From Candidatus Eiseniibacteriota bacterium (GTDB taxonomy: Bacteria > Joyebacterota > Joyebacteria > Joyebacterales > Joyebacteraceae): a stretch of 10,988 nt of DNA. Shown here one piece after another: positions 1-6,856 of this stretch. The position numbers and the translations under genes are program-made. Where the stretch lies: contig JAUWRQ010000006.1 of NCBI GenBank assembly GCA_030610515.1, positions 1 to 10,988 of the forward strand, in the 5' to 3' direction. Every line of letters begins with the position of its first letter. Positions within the stretch are counted from its first letter, which is position 1. The notes under the pieces are model-generated. The model saw nothing but the letters and a program-made list of their open reading frames with translations, searched no databases and was not told the origin of the DNA.

Positions 1-390
1 GCGAAGGAGATGGAGTTCGACGACCACGAGCAGCCTACGATCTTCGAAGACTTCCTCGAGGCGCTCGGATGCGACGTCGTCGACTTCCCCATGAAGACGG
101 AATGCTGCGGCGGATTCCAGATCGTGCGCGACGAGGACACAGCGATCGCCTGCTCGCAGAACGTCGCGGCTTCAGCCATCAGGGCGGGTGCCGACATCAT
201 CGTGACGACGTGTCCGCTCTGTCGCTACAACCTCGACGCCAAGCAGAAGGAGATATCCGAGCGAGTTCAGGACTGGCGTGAAATCCCGGTCGTCTACTTC
301 ACGCAGCTTCTGGGTCTGGCGCTCGGGATCGACAAGAGCCACATAGATTTCAAAGACAACTACGTAGATCCGCGGCCCGTGCTTTCGTGA
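1..390 (+). CDS. hdrB: Heterodisulfide reductase subunit B, C-terminal part (5' end outside window)
   Basis: The reading frame is open from base 1 and stops at TGA 388-390, so the true start lies upstream; the ATG at 10 is internal. The visible 129 residues are the last cysteine-rich (CCG) domain of HdrB: a cysteine in LGCDVV, then ECCGGF, then a TTCPLCRYNLD motif, giving the C...CCG...CxxC spacing of this family. In characterised HdrB, two such domains bind noncubane [4Fe-4S] clusters that reduce a disulfide or another two-electron acceptor. The next gene is hdrA, 46 bases downstream on the same strand, so this subunit is probably the acceptor end of the complex encoded here. CCG domains also occur in SdhE and in the C-terminal half of TfrB. 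Since a fumarate-reductase-like pair follows in this operon, an SdhE/TfrB-like role is possible. An hdrC gene, if present, would lie upstream. Confidence 0.88.
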   Translation, partial: AKEMEFDDHEQPTIFEDFLEALGCDVVDFPMKTECCGGFQIVRDEDTAIACSQNVAASAIRAGADIIVTTCPLCRYNLDAKQKEISERVQDWREIPVVYFTQLLGLALGIDKSHIDFKDNYVDPRPVLS

Positions 391-400
391 GAAAGAGTGC

Positions 401-413
401 CGCACCAGGTGCG
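401..413. repeat. Short perfect palindrome between hdrB and hdrA
   Basis: CGCACCAGGTGCG is a 13-base palindrome with a single central base, in the 46-base gap between the hdrB stop (390) and the hdrA start (437). The single-base centre cannot form a normal hairpin loop, so if it does anything it would be as a DNA site for a dimeric protein. It may be chance in GC-rich DNA. Confidence 0.25.
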
Positions 414-436
414 ACGAAGAGCATGCTCGAGGGGGG

Positions 437-2401
437 ATGATGGAGAAACGTATCGGGGTTTTCGTCTGCCACTGCGGAACGAACATCGCGGGAGTGGTGG
501 ACGTGAAACGCGTGGCGGGGGAGTTGGCCGGGTACCCCGGCGTGGCCTACTCCACTGACTACACCTACATGTGTTCCGACCCGGGCCAGAACCTGGTCAA
601 GGACGCCATCAAGAAGCACAAGCTTGACTCGGTCATCGTCGCCGCGTGCTCGCCCACGCTCCACGAGGTGACGTTCCGGAACGCTGGACGGGCGGCGGGC
701 GTGAACCCGTACGAAGTCGAGATCGCGAACATCCTCGAGCAGTGCAGCTGGGTCCACCAGGGCGACAAGGAAGCGGCTACCGTCAAGGCCGTCCGCATCA
801 TCAAGACGATGGTCCAGAAGGCGATTCTCGACGAGCCGCTGGAGCCGATAGCGGTTCCGATGACGCACCGCGCGCTTGTTGTGGGAGGGGGCATTGCGGG
901 GATACAGGCGGCGCTCGATATCGCGAACGCGGGCCACGAGGTCGTCCTTGTCGAGAAGGACCCGTCGATCGGCGGCCACATGGCCCAGCTCTCCGAGACG
1001 TTCCCGACGCTCGACTGCTCGCAGTGCATCATGACCCCGAAGATGGTCGAGGTCGCCCAGCATCCCAACATCACGCTGCACACCTATTCCGAGGTCGATG
1101 ACGTGTCGGGCTACGTCGGGAGCTTCAGGGTCAAGATTCGCAAGAAGGCCTCCTACGTCGACCGTGACAAGTGCACCGGCTGCGGCATCTGCGTGGAGAA
1201 GTGCCCGGCCAAGACGCCGTCCGAGTTCGACGAGGGCCTCGCAATGAGGAAGGCCATCTACACGCCGTTCCCGCAGGCCGTCCCGAACAAGCCGGTTCTC
1301 GATGCTGCGCACTGCACGTACTTCCTGAAGGACGGGAAGTGCGGCATCTGCGCGAAGGTCTGCCCGCTCGACTGCCTCGACTACGAGCAGGAGGACGAGA
1401 TCATTGAGGAAGAGGTCGGCGCCATCGTCGTCGCGACCGGATACGACCTCTATCCCATCGCCAACATCGGCGAGTACGGCGGCGGCAAGTACCCCGACGT
1501 CATCACGAGCCTTCAGTTTGAGCGCATGCTGTCGGCCTCAGGTCCGACCGGGGGAGAGGTGCGGAGACCATCAGACGGCGAGGAGCCCAAGGAGATCGTG
1601 TTCCTGACGTGCGTCGGCTCGCGCGACCCCGAGAACCACCTGCCGTATTGCTCGAAGGTCTGCTGCATGTATCTCACGAAGCACGCGATGCTCTACAAGC
1701 ACAAGGTGCACGACGGACAGGCGTACGTCTTCTATATGGACGTGAGGACCGGCGGCAAGGGCTACGAGGAGTTCTACACCCGCGCTGCGGAAGAGGACGA
1801 CGTCCTGTACATCCGCGGCAAAGTCTCGAAGGTCTTCGAGGAAGACGGGAAGGTCATGGTGTGGGGCGTCGACACGCTCGTGGGCGAGAAGATCGAGATC
1901 GCGGCCGACATGGTCGTGCTCGGGTTGGCGACCGTCCCGAATCCCGCGGCCAAGGCGCTGGCCAACAAGCTCAAGATCCACACGGACGAGTGGGGATTCC
2001 TCTCGGAGGCGCATCCGAAGCTCCGGCCTGTCGAGAGCCTGGCGCCCGGCTTCTATCTAGCCGGCGCGGCTCAGGGACCGAAGGACATCCCGGAGTCGGT
2101 CTCCCAGGCGTCGGGAGCTGCGAGCAAGGTCTGCTCCCTCTTCGCGGAGAAGGAATATCACAGGGAGCCCGTCGTCGCGTGGATAGATGAGGACTCCTGC
2201 GCGGGTTGCAGAATTTGCATCTCGGTCTGTCCATACGACGCGGCCGAGTTCGATGAGGAGGAAGGGGTCGCCCGAATACAGGAGGCGATCTGCGAAGGGT
2301 GCGGAGCCTGCATCGCTGCCTGTCCATCGGGCTCGGCTTCCCAGAAAAACCTTACTGACGACCAGATCTATAGGATGGTCTCGGCGGCGCTGGAGGACTG
2401 A
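437..2401 (+). CDS. hdrA: Heterodisulfide reductase subunit A (HdrA), FAD and multi-[4Fe-4S] electron-bifurcating subunit
   Basis: This 654-residue protein is the usual length for HdrA and has the full domain order. The N-terminal cluster domain has C11, C13, C46 and C71. A thioredoxin-reductase-like FAD domain has GGGIAG at 150-155 and the family motif LDCSQCIMTPKMVE. A ferredoxin insert has C246, C249, C252, C256 and C302, C305, C309, C313. The family motif CVGSR...YCSKVCC has cysteines at 392, 405, 409 and 410. A C-terminal 2x[4Fe-4S] ferredoxin has C588/591/594/598 and C619/622/625/629. In characterised Hdr-Mvh complexes the HdrA FAD splits electron pairs between ferredoxin and HdrB, fed by MvhD; the adjacent hdrB and mvhD fit that. 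The protein should be cytosolic: no signal peptide or membrane segment is seen. The GA-rich ribosome site GAGGGGGG (429-436) abuts ATG 437, so ATG 440, one codon later, may be the better start. Confidence 0.95.
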   Translation: MMEKRIGVFVCHCGTNIAGVVDVKRVAGELAGYPGVAYSTDYTYMCSDPGQNLVKDAIKKHKLDSVIVAACSPTLHEVTFRNAGRAAGVNPYEVEIANILEQCSWVHQGDKEAATVKAVRIIKTMVQKAILDEPLEPIAVPMTHRALVVGGGIAGIQAALDIANAGHEVVLVEKDPSIGGHMAQLSETFPTLDCSQCIMTPKMVEVAQHPNITLHTYSEVDDVSGYVGSFRVKIRKKASYVDRDKCTGCGICVEKCPAKTPSEFDEGLAMRKAIYTPFPQAVPNKPVLDAAHCTYFLKDGKCGICAKVCPLDCLDYEQEDEIIEEEVGAIVVATGYDLYPIANIGEYGGGKYPDVITSLQFERMLSASGPTGGEVRRPSDGEEPKEIVFLTCVGSRDPENHLPYCSKVCCMYLTKHAMLYKHKVHDGQAYVFYMDVRTGGKGYEEFYTRAAEEDDVLYIRGKVSKVFEEDGKVMVWGVDTLVGEKIEIAADMVVLGLATVPNPAAKALANKLKIHTDEWGFLSEAHPKLRPVESLAPGFYLAGAAQGPKDIPESVSQASGAASKVCSLFAEKEYHREPVVAWIDEDSCAGCRICISVCPYDAAEFDEEEGVARIQEAICEGCGACIAACPSGSASQKNLTDDQIYRMVSAALED

Positions 2402-2402
2402 G

Positions 2403-3299
2403 ATGTTCGAACCGAGGATCGTCTGCTTCTTCTGCAAGTGGTGTACGTACGCCGGCGCGGATCTTGCCGGCACGTCGCGCAAGCAGTATCCGCCCAACGG
2501 TGTGGTCGTGCGAGTGAACTGCAGCGGCAGGATCGACCCGCAGCACATCCTTTGGGCGTTTCGCGAGGGGGCCGACGGAGTGCTGATCGGAGGCTGCCAC
2601 CCGGGCGACTGCCACTACCAGGACGGCAACTACAAGACGATGCGCCGCGTTGCGTTCTTGAAGCGCATGCTCGAGGACATGGGGGTCGACCCCGAGCGGC
2701 TGCACCTGGAGTGGATCTCCGCGGCTGAGGGCGAGAAGCTCGTCCACGTGATGAACGACTTCGTCGACGCAGTCAAAGAGATGGGTCCGATGGAGGTCGA
2801 TCTGGCAGGAGGTGGGAAGCTCACTGCGACGCCTCCTGCGAGTCCGAAGAAGCCCGCGAAGAAGACGAAGAAGGCGGCAAAGAAAGCCAAGCCGAAGCCC
2901 AAGAAAAGGGCGGCCAAGAAGACCACGAAGACGACGAAGGCCAAGCCTAAGAAGAAGACCGCGAAGAAGGCGGTGAAGAAGACCGCCAAGGCCAAGCCTA
3001 AGAAGACAGTCGCCAAGAAGAAGGTCACGAAGAAGACGAAGACGATCAAGGCCAAGCCTAAGACGAAGGTGGTCAAGAAGACGGCTGCCAAGAAGGCGAA
3101 GCCGAAGCCCAAGAAGAAAGCGACGAAGAAGAAGATCACGAAGAAGAAGGTCGCGGCCAGGCCGAAGAGGAAGACCGCTAAGAAGGCGGTGAAGAAGAAG
3201 GTCGCCGCGAAGTCCAGGAAGAAGACGGCGACGAAGACCGCCAGGAAGAAGGTCGCGAGGAAGGTCACACGCAAGCCGGCGAGGAAGAGATCGAGGTAG
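2403..3299 (+). CDS. mvhD: MvhD-type [2Fe-2S] electron-transfer protein fused to a lysine-rich, histone-H1-like C-terminal tail
   Basis: Residues 1 to about 140 are a typical MvhD/HdrD-delta domain: C8, CKWC at 11-14 followed by TYAGADLAGTS, C40 in NCSGRIDP, and C65 and C70 in GGCHPGDCHY. In Mvh-Hdr complexes this [2Fe-2S] protein passes electrons from the donor module to HdrA. The start is ATG 2403, one base after the hdrA stop, with GGAGG at 2392-2396; in-frame starts further upstream lie inside hdrA. After a short linker, residues 147-298 form a low-complexity tail of lysine, alanine, proline and threonine. By my count about half of these residues are Lys or Arg, and none is acidic. Ordinary MvhD proteins end near residue 140, so the tail roughly doubles the protein. 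Such tails in histone H1 and bacterial H1-like proteins bind nucleic acid or other polyanions. What it does on a redox subunit is unknown. There is no stop or frameshift between domain and tail. Confidence 0.92.
   Translation: MFEPRIVCFFCKWCTYAGADLAGTSRKQYPPNGVVVRVNCSGRIDPQHILWAFREGADGVLIGGCHPGDCHYQDGNYKTMRRVAFLKRMLEDMGVDPERLHLEWISAAEGEKLVHVMNDFVDAVKEMGPMEVDLAGGGKLTATPPASPKKPAKKTKKAAKKAKPKPKKRAAKKTTKTTKAKPKKKTAKKAVKKTAKAKPKKTVAKKKVTKKTKTIKAKPKTKVVKKTAAKKAKPKPKKKATKKKITKKKVAARPKRKTAKKAVKKKVAAKSRKKTATKTARKKVARKVTRKPARKRSR
2841..3296 (+). repeat. Lysine-codon (AAG) rich internal repeat region encoding the MvhD tail
   Basis: This part of the MvhD gene is built from short imperfect repeats. The 15-mer AAGGCCAAGCCTAAG occurs identically at 2937-2951, 2988-3002 and 3048-3062. 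A second unit, GCCGAAGCCCAAGAA, occurs near 2891 and 3101. Nearly all lysines use AAG. The pattern suggests growth by slippage or unequal crossing-over. It also explains the long leucine-rich open frames on the opposite strand here, which are not genes. Confidence 0.85.
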
Positions 3300-3373
3300 C
3301 AGCAGGCGACCTGAGTTCTCGACGCGAACATGATTCCAAGAGGCGAGCGGCAACCAAGGGAGAAGAACACACG

Positions 3374-4057
3374 ATGTCACAGGACATGGCGACCATCTAC
3401 GTGATGGGGAAGCCGTACGAGGTGCCCAAGGACCTCACCATCATGAAGGCGATGGAGTACGCCGGCTATCGCTTCGTCAGGGGGTGCGGTTGCAGGGGAG
3501 CGTTCTGCGGCGCCTGCGGCACGGTCTACAGAACGAGCGACGACTACCGCCTCAAGGTCGGACTCGCCTGCCAGGAAGTTGTGCAGGACGGGATGTACCT
3601 CTCAGAGATCCCGTTCTTTCCCGGCAACAAGGCGATCTACGACATCGAGGAGCTGACTCCGACATCCGAATCGGTCCTCAAGCTCTATCCCGAGGTCTTC
3701 CGCTGCCTGGCGTGCAACACGTGCACCAAGGCGTGCCCTCAGGACATCGAGGTGATGGAGTACATCCAGGCGGCGCTCCGCGGCGACATCGCGAAGGCGG
3801 CAGACCTGTCCTTCGATTGCCTGCTGTGCGGGCTGTGCGCTGCGCGCTGCCCGGCCGAGATAGTCCAGTACAACGTGGCCCTTCTCTGCCGGAGGCTGTG
3901 CGCCCGCCACATAGCGCCGAAGTCCGCGCACCTCGAGAAACGCCTCGAGGAAGTCGAGAAGGGCAAGTTCGACAAGGACATCGCCAAGCTCATGGACATG
4001 GACGAGCCGGAGCTTGCCGACCTCTACAACAACCGCGACATGGAACCGAGAGACTAG
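3374..4057 (+). CDS. Iron-sulfur protein with SdhB-type [2Fe-2S] domain and HdrC-like 2x[4Fe-4S] domain (TfrB-N-like)
   Basis: This 227-residue protein pairs an N-terminal plant-type ferredoxin fold (C40, C45, C48, C66; motif GCRGAFCGACG) with two four-cysteine motifs, C111xxC114xxC117xxxC121P and C149xxC152xxC155xxxC159P. Ordinary SdhB/FrdB carries [2Fe-2S], [4Fe-4S] and [3Fe-4S] centres. Here the third site has a complete CxxCxxCxxxCP set, so a second [4Fe-4S] is expected, as in HdrC and the N-terminal part of TfrB. It sits 13 bases upstream of the flavoprotein gene and very likely passes electrons between that subunit and the Hdr/MvhD chain. No quinone-anchor gene is nearby, so I infer a soluble partner. 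The start is ATG 3374, with GGGAG about 11 bases upstream; ATG 3386 is an alternative. It could also be annotated as a generic fumarate reductase iron-sulfur subunit. Confidence 0.88.
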   Translation: MSQDMATIYVMGKPYEVPKDLTIMKAMEYAGYRFVRGCGCRGAFCGACGTVYRTSDDYRLKVGLACQEVVQDGMYLSEIPFFPGNKAIYDIEELTPTSESVLKLYPEVFRCLACNTCTKACPQDIEVMEYIQAALRGDIAKAADLSFDCLLCGLCAARCPAEIVQYNVALLCRRLCARHIAPKSAHLEKRLEEVEKGKFDKDIAKLMDMDEPELADLYNNRDMEPRD

Positions 4058-4073
4058 GAGGAGGGACGAGTTG
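4056..4073 (+). promoter_or_regulatory. Ribosome binding site and TTG start of the flavoprotein gene
   Basis: AGGAGGAGGG at 4056-4065 begins inside the TAG stop (4055-4057) of the iron-sulfur gene and is followed five bases later by TTG at 4071. This decides the start of the flavoprotein and suggests translational coupling of the two subunits. Confidence 0.75.
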
Positions 4074-5699
4074 TATACCCCGGAGATGCTCGAGTTGATC
4101 AAGCGTGTGGAGGCCACGCGCAAGGAGCGACTGCATCAGGAGTTCCCCCTTCTGTCGGCCGACGCGAAGCAGGAGCTCCTGCACGGGTTCCATCCCGATT
4201 TCAAAGACGAGGTGTTTCGAACTCTGACGGTCGGGCCGTCCAAGGGGGAACGCACTCCGAAGGAATACGCGGACGTATTCGAGGCCTACAGCACCATAGA
4301 CCCCGGTGATTTTGACCTCTCGAAGGTCGACCACGACGTCGATGTTCTGGTGATAGGCGGAGGAGGGGCCGGAGCTTCAGCCGCGCTCGTCGCGCACGAG
4401 CAGGGTGCGAACGTCCTCTTGGTGACGAAACTCCGCTTGGGCGACTCGAACACGGTCATGGCCCAGGGCGGGATCCAGGGCGCCGACAAGGAGAACGATT
4501 CTCCGGCCATTCACTACCTCGACGTGCTGGGCGGCGGACACTACAAGAACATCCCGGAGCTCGCGAAGGCGCTCGTCATGGACGCCCCGGAGATTCTCAC
4601 GTGGCTCGAGAAACTCGGTGTGATGTTCGACAAGCAGGCCGACGGGACCATGATCACGATTCACGGCGGCGGGACCTCGCGCAAGAGAATGCACGCTGCC
4701 CGTGACTTCACCGGCGGCGAGATCATGAAGACCTTGAAGGACGAGGTTCTGAACCGTGACATTCCGCTCATCGAGTTCGCCTCGGCCTACGAGCTTCTGA
4801 CCGACGGCGACACCGTGACCGGTGCCGTCCTCTACAACATGGAGACCGAGGAGTACCTGGTCGTCAACGCCAAGACGATCATCCTCGCCACGGGCGGCGG
4901 CGGCAGATTACACGTCACGGGCTTTCCGACGTCTAACCACTACGGGGCAACCGCCGACGGGCTCGTGCTCGGCTACCGCGCAGGAGCACCACTCATCTAT
5001 ATGGACACGATTCAGTACCATCCGACGGGAGCGGCGTATCCGGAGCAGATTCTGGGGCTCCTGGCCACGGAGAAGGTGCGGAGCATCGGCGGGCAGATCA
5101 CGAACATTGAGGGTGACCGCTTCATCTACGAGCTCGAGACTCGAGACGTGGAGGCGGCTGCCATCATCCGGGAGTGCTCGGGCAGGAACAAGGGGGTCGG
5201 CACGCCGTCCGGACAACCGGCCGTCTGGCTGGACACCCCGATCATCGAAGAACTGCACGGTGAGGGAACGATCAAGGCTCGCGTTCCCGCGATGTTCCGT
5301 CAGTACGAGCGGTTCGGCATCGACATGTCGAAGCATCCCATTCTCATCTACCCGACGCAGCATTACCAGAACGGCGGTCTCAAGATCGACGACTCGTGCG
5401 AGACCGACGTGAAGAACCTTTACGCCGCAGGCGAAGTGTCTGGCGGGATCCACGGAACGAACAGGCTGATGGGCAACTCTCTCCTGGATGTCGTCGTCTT
5501 CGGCAGGAGAGCCGGAGCGGCGGCCGCTGAGCGAGCGACGTCCATCAAGAAGAGTTCGAAGATCACGCTTTCGCACCTCGAGGCCTTCCACGCGGAACTC
5601 GAAGCCGCGGGCGTCCCTAGGGACAGGACGGCGCCGATGCTCCTTCCGGAGTACCGTCGTCCGGAGTTGGCCGGAAGGAAGCTCGCGCTCTCTTCCTAG
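4071..5699 (+). CDS. Fumarate reductase/succinate dehydrogenase-type FAD flavoprotein (FrdA/SdhA/TfrA family)
   Basis: I choose the TTG at 4071 as start: AGGAGGAGGG (4056-4065) overlaps the previous stop and is ideally spaced, whereas upstream in-frame codons overlap the preceding gene; ATG 4086 is a fallback. The 542-residue product has about 90 extra N-terminal residues, then a dinucleotide motif GGGGAG at 96-101. The catalytic set of fumarate reductases is present: H317 in YHPTG, E334-x-x-R337, R358 in ETRDVE, H431 in PTQHYQNGG, and R465 in HGTNRLMGNSLLD. The histidine that binds FAD covalently in SdhA/FrdA is replaced by N127 (GDSNTVMAQGG), so FAD is probably noncovalent, as in L-aspartate oxidase. 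NadB itself is unlikely given the iron-sulfur partner and Hdr genes alongside. It probably interconverts fumarate and succinate or a similar substrate pair in the cytosol; the substrate is inferred, not shown. Confidence 0.88.
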   Translation: MYTPEMLELIKRVEATRKERLHQEFPLLSADAKQELLHGFHPDFKDEVFRTLTVGPSKGERTPKEYADVFEAYSTIDPGDFDLSKVDHDVDVLVIGGGGAGASAALVAHEQGANVLLVTKLRLGDSNTVMAQGGIQGADKENDSPAIHYLDVLGGGHYKNIPELAKALVMDAPEILTWLEKLGVMFDKQADGTMITIHGGGTSRKRMHAARDFTGGEIMKTLKDEVLNRDIPLIEFASAYELLTDGDTVTGAVLYNMETEEYLVVNAKTIILATGGGGRLHVTGFPTSNHYGATADGLVLGYRAGAPLIYMDTIQYHPTGAAYPEQILGLLATEKVRSIGGQITNIEGDRFIYELETRDVEAAAIIRECSGRNKGVGTPSGQPAVWLDTPIIEELHGEGTIKARVPAMFRQYERFGIDMSKHPILIYPTQHYQNGGLKIDDSCETDVKNLYAAGEVSGGIHGTNRLMGNSLLDVVVFGRRAGAAAAERATSIKKSSKITLSHLEAFHAELEAAGVPRDRTAPMLLPEYRRPELAGRKLALSS

Positions 5700-5712
5700 A
5701 CCGGAGGACTGC

Positions 5713-6195
5713 TTGAGGTCTCTCATTCTGGGGATCGGGGACCACGTGGGTGAGATCGAGCACGTCGGGCTCGAGGTCGCCCGCGGGCTCCACGCAATGT
5801 TGCGGGACCCCGACGTAGACATCATAGTGTCACCTGGCGCAGGTATTGACCTCTTCGAACTGGCGGCAGGATACGACAAGGTCGTCGTGGTCGATTCGGT
5901 TCGGAGTGGAGAGGGAGACGTCGGCGAGCTCCGAAAGCTGGGCTTAGGCGACTTGGAGCTGACCGTGAGGGCAAGCTCCAGTGACGGCCATGAGTACCAC
6001 GCAGTTCTCGATCGCGGCGACGAGCGCGGGTCGAAAGCCCCCCTCGAGATCTCCATCTACGCCATCGAAATGGGTCGGGGTGCCCGGTTCACGGCCGAGT
6101 CCTCGGAAGTTCTTCGCAGCATCGTGCCCAGGCTCGTGGAGCAGATCGCGCGCGAGGAGTTCGGAGCCGGTTCCATGAGCGGCGAGTGGTACTAG
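5713..6195 (+). CDS. Divergent hydrogenase maturation protease (HycI/HybD/HyaD family) homologue
   Basis: The TTG start at 5713 is set by GGAGG (5703-5707), 13 bases after the flavoprotein stop. It gives a 160-residue protein, typical for the family. The N-terminus LILGIGDHVGEIEHVGLEVARGL matches the family GxGNxLxxDDGVG motif but is degenerate: Asn becomes D10, and DDG becomes I15-E16-H17. E16, D61 (VVVVDSVRSG) and H93 (DGHEYH) fall at or near the three nickel-sensing ligands of HybD-type proteases. These enzymes trim the C-terminus of the NiFe hydrogenase large subunit after metal insertion. No hydrogenase large subunit is in the window, so either an mvhA/mvhG pair lies upstream or this copy serves another protein. 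It is probably the last gene of the redox operon, since a sigma factor follows closely. Confidence 0.72.
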   Translation: MRSLILGIGDHVGEIEHVGLEVARGLHAMLRDPDVDIIVSPGAGIDLFELAAGYDKVVVVDSVRSGEGDVGELRKLGLGDLELTVRASSSDGHEYHAVLDRGDERGSKAPLEISIYAIEMGRGARFTAESSEVLRSIVPRLVEQIAREEFGAGSMSGEWY

Positions 6196-6206
6196 TGCGA
6201 GGCCCC

Positions 6207-6812
6207 ATGGGCGAGCAGAGCACCCACACGGATTCCGAGTTGGTCGAGAAGGCGAAGACCGGTGACGGCGACGCCTTCGGCGAACTCGTTGTCAGACACG
6301 AGAGCAAGATCTACGGGCTCTGCCTCAAGATGCTCGGCAACCCGGAGGACGCGGAAGACTGCCTCCAAGAAGTTTTCATGAAGGCCTTCGAGGCGCTGCC
6401 GGGCTTCCGACAGGAGGCTCGGTTCTCGACGTGGCTCTACAGAATCGCATACAACGCTTGCCTGATGCGCATCCGAAAGAAGAAGCTCGAGACCGTTCCG
6501 CTCGATCGCCCGGTTCAGATTGGGGAGGACCAGATCGAGCGCGACGTCGCTGACTGGACCACGGACCCGCGCGCTGAACTCATGAACGAGGAGCTCAGTG
6601 ACGTTCTGACGAGACACATCAACGAGCTTCAGCCGGACAACAGGATCGTCTTCGTTCTTCGCGACATCCACGGGCTGTCGACGGACGACACGGCCAGCGT
6701 CCTCGGGCTGTCAGTGCCGGCGGTCAAGTCGCGACTGCACAGGGCGAGGCTTTTCCTGAGAGAGAGACTGACGGGTTACTTCGCACGAGGATCATCCGAA
6801 ATCCACGCGTGA
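6207..6812 (+). CDS. ECF-family RNA polymerase sigma factor (sigma-70 family, RpoE-like)
   Basis: This 201-residue protein has the two ECF regions. Sigma region 2 spans about residues 20-85, with DAFGELVVRHESKIYGLC, the NPEDAEDCLQEVFMKAF core-binding stretch and FSTWLYRIAYNACL. Sigma region 4 spans about 130-190, with LQPDNRIVFVLRDIHGLS, then the helix-turn-helix ASVLGLSVPAVKSRLHRAR that reads the -35 element. It redirects RNA polymerase to a small regulon. The start is uncertain: ATG 6207 has a GAGG at 6199-6202; GTG 6195 overlaps the preceding stop (TAGTG); GTG 6186 adds seven residues. It is 11 bases from the protease homologue and 44 bases from the lipoprotein gene, so it may be co-transcribed with either side. 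A zinc-finger protein at 8895 is a candidate anti-sigma partner. Confidence 0.93.
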   Translation: MGEQSTHTDSELVEKAKTGDGDAFGELVVRHESKIYGLCLKMLGNPEDAEDCLQEVFMKAFEALPGFRQEARFSTWLYRIAYNACLMRIRKKKLETVPLDRPVQIGEDQIERDVADWTTDPRAELMNEELSDVLTRHINELQPDNRIVFVLRDIHGLSTDDTASVLGLSVPAVKSRLHRARLFLRERLTGYFARGSSEIHA

Positions 6813-6856
6813 CCGGACCGGGAGACACTCGGCCGGAAGACAAGGGGGAAGGAAGA

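Noticed and set aside
2187..2402. Upstream extension of the MvhD reading frame
   Set aside because: It overlaps the C-terminal ferredoxin domain of HdrA and encodes no MvhD sequence. ATG 2403 has a good ribosome site and matches the family start.
3300..3373. Possible terminator between mvhD and the iron-sulfur gene
   Set aside because: No stable hairpin or T-run is seen in the 74-base gap; the operon is likely continuous.
2352..3380. Long open frames on the minus strand (up to 342 codons), rich in Leu/Arg/Phe
   Set aside because: They mirror the AAG-rich lysine tail of MvhD, which reads as CTT/TTC on the other strand. Composition is extreme, there is no ribosome site, and they overlap well-supported plus-strand domains.
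4014..4070. Upstream extension of the flavoprotein frame to ATG 4014
   Set aside because: It overlaps the end of the iron-sulfur gene. The strong ribosome site at 4056-4065 points to TTG 4071.
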